Source: CAVSEK01 sp963726975 (GTDB lineage Bacteria; Actinomycetota; Actinomycetes; Mycobacteriales; SCTD01). Taken from it: a DNA stretch of 64,000 bases. A model generated the notes under the pieces. It did not search any database and had not been told where the DNA came from. It saw only the letters and a list, made by a program, of their open reading frames with translations. The first letter of the stretch is position 1, and each line of letters opens with the position of its first letter. Positions 57,656 through 64,000 of this stretch are shown piece after piece. The stretch lies in contig CAVSEK010000002.1 of NCBI GenBank assembly GCA_963726975.1, positions 42,718 through 106,717 of the forward strand. Direction: 5' to 3'. The position numbers were made by a program, and so were the translations under genes.

Positions 57656-60600
57656 ACCCTGTGCACGAGCACCACCTTGTACGACGGGCTGGACCAGCCG
57701 TTCGCGGTCAGCGACCCCAACGGCCAGGTCAGCACCGCCACCTTCGACGCGCTCGGGCGCACCACCAGCACGACCAGCCCGCGCGGCGGCGGTGCGCTCA
57801 AGCAGAGTCTTGACGTCACCACGAGCCGGGTCACCTACGACGCCGACGGCAACGTCCTGGACGCTTGCCGGCCCCGGCAGGCCAGCGACGGCGGCGGCGG
57901 CTGCGACGCGACCAGCCGCTACGCCACCCACACCGCCTACGACGTCGCCGGCCGCCCGGTCGCCAGCATCAGCTACCGCGACACCAGCGGCAGCGGCGCC
58001 AGCACCCTGACCCGACGGTGGACCTACGACGCCGACGGCAACCCGAGCGCCGTCACCGACCCCAACGGCCACACCACCAGCAGCACCTACGACCTGCTGG
58101 ACCGGCAGACCGCCCAGACCCGGCCGCGCACGGATGCGAGCGGCACCACCGCGGCGACCGCGTTCACCACCCGGATGGTCTACGACCGGGTCGGCAACCG
58201 CATCAGCGTCTCGCTGCCCACCACCGGCACCTTGTTCCGCTACCAGATCTACCGCTACGACGCCGACAACCGGCTCGTCGACAGCATCGACGGCGCGACC
58301 GGCGACACCGACCGGCCGGCCAGCGCCGACGGCGGCGCCGACAGCCGCACCCGCCGGCTCTACGACGCCGACGGCCACCCCGTCGCCACGCTACGGCCCC
58401 CGGGCGTTCACCACGCAGCGTCACCGACCCCGACGAGCGCTTCCTGACCCGCGTCGACCTCGACGCCAACGGCCGGCCGGTCGCCTCCTACGCCCCCCGC
58501 TACGACCCGACCACCGCCGACCCGACCGGCGGCACCAGCAGCGACGCCCAGCAGGCCCAGTGCCCAGTCGCCGGCGGCGCGAACAGCACCCCCGCCGCGG
58601 TCGTGGTGTCCCCGGCGATGCCCGCCGTCCCCGGCTACCCCGCCGGCACCGGGCTGTGCGTCACCCGCACCGCCTACGACCCGGCCGGCCAGCCGACCAG
58701 CACCACCCTGCCGACGGCCGGCGGCGCCCAGCCCGCCGCGACCGCCCGCCGGGTCGACCTGACCTGGACCGACGACCACCTGCAGGCCGCGGTCACCAGC
58801 CCGTCGCCGACCGGCACCGGCACCGCCGTGCGCCGCACCCGGTACGACGCGGCCGGCCGCCCGCTGGCCGTCACCGACGCGCTCGGCAAGACCAGCACCA
58901 CCAGCTGGACCCCCGACGGGCTGCTCGCGATCGCGACCCGCCCCGGCTACACCCGCCCCAGCACCACCGACAGCAGCAAGACGGTCACGATCAGCCACGT
59001 CGCGATCACCGGCTACGACGCCGACGGCCAGCCGGTGCTGGACACCGACCCGCTCGGCCAGATCTCCGACCGCGCCTGGACCGCCGACGGCCTGCTGGCC
59101 GCGCCACCGCCCCGCACGCCAGCGGCGCCGCGGCCGGCTCGATCCTGACCACCCGCTACGGCTACGACAGCGCGGGCAACGTCACCAGCACCGCCAGCCC
59201 GTCTGCGGTCGCCGCCGACGACACCAACCCCGACGGCGTCCCGACGGTGTTCACCTACACGGCCGACGACCTGCTGGCCAGCACCTGGCAGCCGCCGACC
59301 AGCAGCACCCGGCGCCGGCTGACCAGCTGGACCTACGACGGCACCGGCCGCAAGCTCAGCCAGACCACCTCCGACACCAGCCCCACCGACCGCACCGCGA
59401 TCACCGGCGCCGCCAGCACCCAGACGTTCGCCTACTACCAGACCAGCCGGCTGCAGACCGAGACCGGCCGCGGCGGCGAGACCATCACCAGCACCTACAC
59501 CCCCGACGGGCTGACCACCAGCACCACCGACAGCACCAACCCGACCGCCAAGGTCAGCACCGACTACTACCTCGACGGCACCGTCCGCACCGTCACCGAC
59601 GGCACCGCCAGCACCGCGGGCGTCACCCGGTACGCCTACGACGGCGCCGGCCAGATCACCCGGCGCGCCAGCACCGCACCGCCCGGCACCGCCCCGGCCG
59701 TCACCGACCTCACCACCTACACGTACACCGACGCCGAAACCCCCACCAGCAGCACCAGCAGCGCCGTCGCCGTCCTCCGCCGCCACCCCGTGGACCTGGA
59801 CCTCCGACGCCCTCGGCCGGCCCGTCACCGAACGCGCCCCGAACGGCCAGAACACCACCTGGGCCTACCAGGTCGACGACAGCCTGCTGCGCAAGACCAC
59901 CCGCGCCACCACCTCGGCCACCAGCGCGCTGGTCGCCGACTGGGCCTACGCCTACGACAACCTCGGCCGCCAGACCCAGGTCGACAACACCGCCCTGCAA
60001 CGCCCCGGCACCGGCGGCGCCGCCCCCACCGGCACCACCGCCAGCCCCAGCAAGCAGGTCCGGCACACCTACGCCTACGACACCGCCGGCCGGGTCGTCA
60101 GCACCACCGACGACCAGGGCGCCCACCAGATCAGCTACGACGCCGACAGCAACCGGCTCACCTACAGCACCACCAGCCCCACCGCCGGCACCACCACCCA
60201 GACCAGCAACTACAACCCCGACGACAGCATCCGCACCGCCACCGACGGCACCGCCACCGGCCAGCCGCTGCTCAGCAGTTACAACACCACCGGCACCCTG
60301 GCCGACGACGGCTGCTACGCCTACACCTACGACGGCTTCGACCGGCTCACCCGCGCCAAGCCCAGCAGCACCACCTGCATCAGCGCGCCGTCGGTCAGCG
60401 ACACCAGCTACACCTACGACGGGCTGGATCGCCAGCGCACCCGCACCGACACCACCAAAACCACCACTGTCACCACCTACAACGACGGCACCAACACCAA
60501 AAGCGTCGCGACCCCCACCACCCGCACCGACCTCACCTATGACGGCCCGACCGGCATCACCACCGCCGAGACCGCCGGCGGCCAAACCCCGATGCGCTAC

Positions 60601-61947
60601 ACCCTGGACCCGACCGGCCAGCCCAACGCCCTCACCCAGACCAACACCACCGGCAGCAACCCGACCACCCAGTACCTCACCGACGACGGCTACGGAAACA
60701 TCACCACCGTCACCAACCAGAGCGCCACCGACACCACCACCGGCGCCGGACTCGTCGCCTGCGCCACCCGCTACGACCCCTGGGGACGACCCCGCACCGA
60801 CGCCACCGCCGGCAGCCCCGCCCCCCAGACCACCCCCACCGGCACCACCGTCGGCACCGCCGCAACCGGCACCACCGCTACCAGCACCACCACCACCAAC
60901 AACGGGCTGTCCCCCAACCCCTGCGCCACCAGCGCCACCGACAGCCGACCCACCACCGCCAACGACACCTTTTACCGCGGCAGCCGCCGCGACACCGGCA
61001 CCGGCAACTACCAGCTCGGCAGCCGCACCTACGACCCCGGCAAGGCCGCCTTCCTGTCCCAAGACACGTACCGGCAGCAGCACAGCGACGCCGAGCTCGC
61101 CCTGGGCACCGACCCCCTCACCCTGAATCGCTACAACTATGTCAACGGCGACCCCATCAACCGCTACGACCCAACCGGGCACCGACCGGAGTGCGGCGAC
61201 ACCGCGGCCTGCCATGAGCAGCGCCAAGAGGTGGATCGGGACTACGGCAAGCGGGTCGTGCAGACGCAACACCGCATACGCACTGACGCAGAGGTGGCGC
61301 ACCAGAACAAGATCGAACAAGACGTTGCGACAGCGCGCGCGTTCGTCATGTACGGTCCGCTCCCCAAAGAGTTCGTGGATAACCCCGCCGTCTACTGCTT
61401 CAAGTACCTGTCCCTCGGCAGTAACAACCTGTGCTCCACCGCGCTGGACGCCGCTCAAGCGTTCACCGACCTGCATGACGACCTCTCGGACTCCTTGATC
61501 GCACAGCTCACCGGGGTGGGCGATATCGTCGACAACTGCGAAGAGTCGGCCACCCTCTCCTGTTGGGTTGCCATTGGCATGGTCCTCCCGGTGGGCAAGG
61601 GCGCGAAAGTGGCGTCGGAACTCAAGGAGCTTCAGCGCCTCCGTCGCGGGGAACAGGCCGCAGAATCAGGATCGACGGCTTTGCGAGGCGTCGACGACGT
61701 CCTCAGCGGGTTGTCTAAGGGCAAGCAGTCGTTCGTACGCACCGTGCCCGACGAGGCATCGCTCAACAGCACCTTCGCTGAGCTCACGCAGGGTGGCAGC
61801 CCCGCGACGTGGAAGAACTTCAGCGGGCCGGTCATCGAGCGCAGCGATGGCGTCCAGGTCGGCCTGAGGAGCTACTCGAAGAGCGGTGGTCCGACCATCG
61901 ACATCCGGATGCCCGACGGCACCAACTACCGAATTCACGTGGGCTGA
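57655..61947 (+). CDS. RHS/YD-repeat toxin protein, 5' truncated, four frame breaks
   Basis: RHS proteins form a shell of YD repeats around a C-terminal toxin. Here the N-terminus is missing (replaced by an IS3 orfA fragment). Typical repeats are YDADGNVLDACRP, YDLLDRQTAQT, YDAAGRPLAVTDALG and YDTAGRVVSTT. The core ends at YNYVNGDPINRYDPTGHRPE. Frame breaks at about 58390 (+1), 58415 (+1), 59101 (-1) and 59772 (+1) are each repaired by one base. After the core, a 165-residue linker, an AAES segment and a C-terminal domain (ERSDGVQVGLRSYSKSGGPT, IDIRMPDGTNYRIHVG) follow. That last domain is probably the toxin; its activity is not assigned. Confidence 0.8.
61656..61668 (+). repeat. Toxin junction motif variant in RHS (GCCGCAGAATCAG)
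   Basis: Shares 13 bp with the junction of the toxin at 63091 (63385-63397), encoding AAES at about 95 residues before the RHS C-terminus. Confidence 0.6.
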
Positions 61948-61949
61948 GG

Positions 61950-62318
61950 ATGACAGCGCCACGAACGCCCAAGGAAGACCTTCTCGTCGGCGGTCTCGAC
62001 GACTGGGCGGATGCCGGCTGGGCCCTGCAGTCGGCACGGCTCTCCGGAGAGACGGACCCCGTCGCGCTCCGCGATCTGACTCTTCGACTGATCGCCGAGG
62101 TGCTTGACGAAGGTCTCATGGTGGCAGGCGACATCGTTGGTGAACAGCACGTGCCGTGGCACGGCAGCCCTGAGGAGGTGGCGGAGCGCATCAGGCGGGA
62201 GTGGCTTGATGAGTGGGGCGAGGAGATCCCAACCCCGGGCGCCGTTGTTTGGTTGGACAACACACCGGCCGGCGACGTCATAGCGCGGGGAGTCCTGGCT
62301 CGCGAGGCGCGTGCATGA
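61950..62318 (+). CDS. Probable immunity protein of the RHS toxin
   Basis: A 122-residue cytoplasmic acidic protein (EDLLVGGLDDWADAGWALQS, LRDLTLRLIAEVLDEGLMVA, PEEVAERIRREWLDEWGEEI). It starts 2 bp past the RHS stop and overlaps the next toxin gene. Not a family I can name; assigned by position and acidity. Confidence 0.65.
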   Translation: MTAPRTPKEDLLVGGLDDWADAGWALQSARLSGETDPVALRDLTLRLIAEVLDEGLMVAGDIVGEQHVPWHGSPEEVAERIRREWLDEWGEEIPTPGAVVWLDNTPAGDVIARGVLAREARA

Positions 62319-62901
62319 GGCGCCTCGTCGCCACGCTGCTCGCGATCCTGGCCGCCTGGGTCGTGACGCCTCAAGCGGTGGGGGCAACGATCACGCCACC
62401 AGGTGCGTCGGCCCACGGCTACGACCGGACCACGCAACTGTTGCGCGGTACGCAGCTTGATCCAGCGATCCTTACCAGCGTCGATCACAGCGGGTCGATA
62501 TCGACGGCCACGACTCGAACGGCATCACGCCCCGAGGCGGCGTCCGGTTTCGCCGCAGAGCAGGCGTTGACGCCGCGGCACCCGTTTCGAAGTTCAGCGA
62601 CTACCTGTTCAAGGAGGGTGCCGATCATGGCAAGGACGCCATCTTCCGCTCCTACGGTTACGGTGCGGCGGACAGTGAGGCTCTCGCGGCCGCGTATCAA
62701 GAGCAAGCTGCGGCTCGGTTTGCCTCTGGCGATTATCAGCTCGGGAAACTTGATCAGTACGGCCAGCGGATCAACATCACCATCGACCTACCTGGACAAG
62801 GAGCGGCCGCAGGGCGCAGCACGCAAGTCGTGTCAGGTTGGATGATCCGAGGCGATGGCTCAATCACCCTCAACACCCCCTTCTCGGGGTTTGCTCAATG
62901 A
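62315..62901 (+). CDS. Secreted DUF6883-type toxin (one frame break at the junction)
   Basis: A signal peptide (VATLLAILAAWVVTPQAVGA) and a type B leader (GASAHGYDRTTQLLRG) end at GFAAE in frame 1. The continuation in that frame is meaningless, while the next frame reads AGVDAAAPVSKFSDYLFKEG, GKDAIFRSYGYGAADSEALA and GDYQLGKLDQYGQRINITID to TGA at 62901. Adding one A in the junction (GCAGAGCAG to GCAGAAGCAG, near 62558) rejoins the frames and restores the junction motif. The domain resembles DUF6883, and the small neighbour supports that. Confidence 0.7.
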
Positions 62902-63110
62902 CTCGCCCGTTCCAGCTGTATGAGCGAGTCCGAGTCGTCGTCGATCGATTCGAATCTGACGGAGTTCCACCCGATTCCGTCGGGTACGTGATCGAGCGCT
63001 ACAGCGACGGCGCGCTGGAAGTGGAGGTCTCGAATCCAGCTACGGGAGAGACGATCGCTACGGTCGTCGTGACTGAAGCGGAGCTGGATCGTGCGCCCGT
63101 TGTGGACTGA
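62898..63110 (+). CDS. DUF4926-like immunity protein
   Basis: A 70-residue protein with a small beta-barrel pattern (FQLYERVRVVVDRFESDGVP, SVGYVIERYSDGALEVEV, ETIATVVVTEAEL) as seen in DUF4926. This small family is typically encoded beside DUF6883 toxins. The ATG overlaps the toxin stop (ATGA). Confidence 0.7.
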   Translation: MTRPFQLYERVRVVVDRFESDGVPPDSVGYVIERYSDGALEVEVSNPATGETIATVVVTEAELDRAPVVD

Positions 63111-63735
63111 ACGGCCGCATCGTCCGCCTTGGGGATCGGCCCAGGCGATCGCCTGCGTTTTCGCTCTGCTGACGCTTCTCATGGCCGGGATGCCGGTTCA
63201 CTGGTCAGCGGCGGCAGCCCCGGGCGAGGCTACGACTTCATCGACGTACACCTACGACGACTCCGCACAACATGCGAGACCGCGTCAGGCTTCGGCGCGC
63301 AGCCCGGCGGTAGTCGCCATCGAGCATGGTCGGAAGCCGAGCGCCGCTGATGAGGATCACGCGGTCGTCGCCGTCGCCGGTGTTGCCGCAGAATCAGCTA
63401 GCAAGCCGATCTACCGAGGCGTTGCCCGCGATCACCCTGGCTACGACGACGCCCTGAACGGGAACGCATACCCACGCAACCCCAACGGACTGACCAGCGC
63501 AGAAGCACACAACGCCGGCGCGGCCGACGACCTAGCTGACAGTCCGTTCACCTCCTGGACCCACAGCCTCGACGTAGCGCGGACCCACGCCCGTGGCGAC
63601 GGCGCCATCCTCCAATGGAGGACGGGAGCACCGCCGCCTGGCGCCTCGTGGAAGTTCGAATGGTCGCCGGATGTCTGGCACGAGCAGGAAGTCCTCATCC
63701 GGGGTGCCATCGAGGGCGCCAGGGTGCTGCCATGA
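63091..63735 (+). CDS. Secreted ADP-ribosyltransferase-like toxin
   Basis: A 214-residue product with a signal peptide (AIACVFALLTLLMAGMPVHW), a type B leader (SSTYTYDDSAQHARPRQASA), the VAAES junction and a domain with an R-S-E arrangement: SKPIYRGVARDHPG (Arg), SPFTSWTHSLDVARTHARG (S-T-S-like strand) and WHEQEVLIRGAI with an E-x-E pair. This matches arginine-type mono-ADP-ribosyltransferases. The GTG at 63091 overlaps the DUF4926 gene by 20 bp; TTG 63100 is an alternative. Confidence 0.65.
   Translation: MRPLWTERPHRPPWGSAQAIACVFALLTLLMAGMPVHWSAAAAPGEATTSSTYTYDDSAQHARPRQASARSPAVVAIEHGRKPSAADEDHAVVAVAGVAAESASKPIYRGVARDHPGYDDALNGNAYPRNPNGLTSAEAHNAGAADDLADSPFTSWTHSLDVARTHARGDGAILQWRTGAPPPGASWKFEWSPDVWHEQEVLIRGAIEGARVLP
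63382..63397 (+). repeat. Toxin junction motif (GTTGCCGCAGAATCAG), copy 6
   Basis: First 12 bp identical to copies 1, 2 and 4, some 14-17 kb away. Encodes VAAES right before the ART-like domain. Confidence 0.75.
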
Positions 63736-64000
63736 GCGATCTGATGAGCGTGTCCGAGCTGGTCGAAATGCTAGAAGCGGGACGCGGCCTTGCCGCGGCT
63801 GCGGCCAAGTCGCTGCACGCCTGTCCCGATGAATACTTCCGCCTCGGCGGCGGACCGGCTTCTGCGTTACTCCCGACGTACGTCGCTCGACTCGAGCACG
63901 TGACGAGGCAACAGATCCCTTACGAGGGGCTTGAAGAGTTTGTGACCCTCCTCAAGCGGCTGCAAGACACGCGCGTGCTCATCGCAGCCGTCCCCGCGGA
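63732..64000 (+). CDS. Probable immunity protein of the ART-like toxin (partial)
   Basis: Begins MSDLMSVSELVEMLEAGRGL with the ATG overlapping the toxin stop (ATGA) and runs open to the end of the window (89 codons seen). All-helical and without a signal peptide. Assigned by position only. Confidence 0.6.
   Translation, partial: MSDLMSVSELVEMLEAGRGLAAAAAKSLHACPDEYFRLGGGPASALLPTYVARLEHVTRQQIPYEGLEEFVTLLKRLQDTRVLIAAVPA

Overview
The window is a high-GC actinobacterial chromosome segment. Evidence for this is very high G+C, frequent GTG starts, the gene order era–recO–uppS, glyQS, dnaG followed by a primary-type sigma factor, and actinobacterial families such as DUF6703 and DUF5709. I cannot place it below class level.

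Positions 1–39.9 kb are core genome. The order is: the tail of a probable cytidine deaminase, era, recO, uppS, an MMPL transporter, a peroxiredoxin, glyQS, a uracil permease divergent from upp, ppdK, dgt, dnaG (carrying a 313-residue intein in its zinc finger), a sigma-70 gene, YbaK, a membrane-anchored subtilase and a six-gene minus-strand operon. That operon (gmhB, a GT9 and a GT4 glycosyltransferase, gmhA, hldE, an SDR) looks like ADP-heptose synthesis and transfer, which is unusual outside Gram-negatives. Then come topoisomerase IB, small stress-type genes, tRNA-Asn, a flavin reductase, a ferritin/VIT1 transporter, nhaA, a secreted propeller/LamG protein and a histidine kinase/response regulator pair.

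Positions 39.8–64 kb are an accessory island that starts at tRNA-Met. It holds a truncated integrase, an IS3 remnant, a cassette of xre regulator, CHC2-Toprim-AAA primase and tyrosine recombinase with a phased CTTGCCC repeat array behind it, and then a compact array of secreted toxin/immunity pairs: HExxH protease with zinc-ribbon partner, RNase N1-type with barstar, EndoU with MafI-like, NucA/B with SUKH (split by an IS256-type element). A second, broken copy of the xre/primase cassette follows, cut by an IS21-type element. Beyond it lie a tRNA-Arg 3' fragment flanked by paired repeats, an AlbA_2/ATPase regulator, a 5'-truncated RHS toxin with immunity, and more toxin/immunity pairs running off the end of the window. 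Most of the toxins share a DNA motif (GTTGCCGCAGAA) exactly where the leader meets the toxin domain, suggesting a modular cassette-swapping system.

At least 13 single-base frame breaks occur in otherwise well-conserved genes, including the sigma factor. Their number and their presence in a probably essential gene point to residual sequencing or assembly indels rather than true decay, so frameshifted genes are annotated here as reconstructed products with the break positions given.
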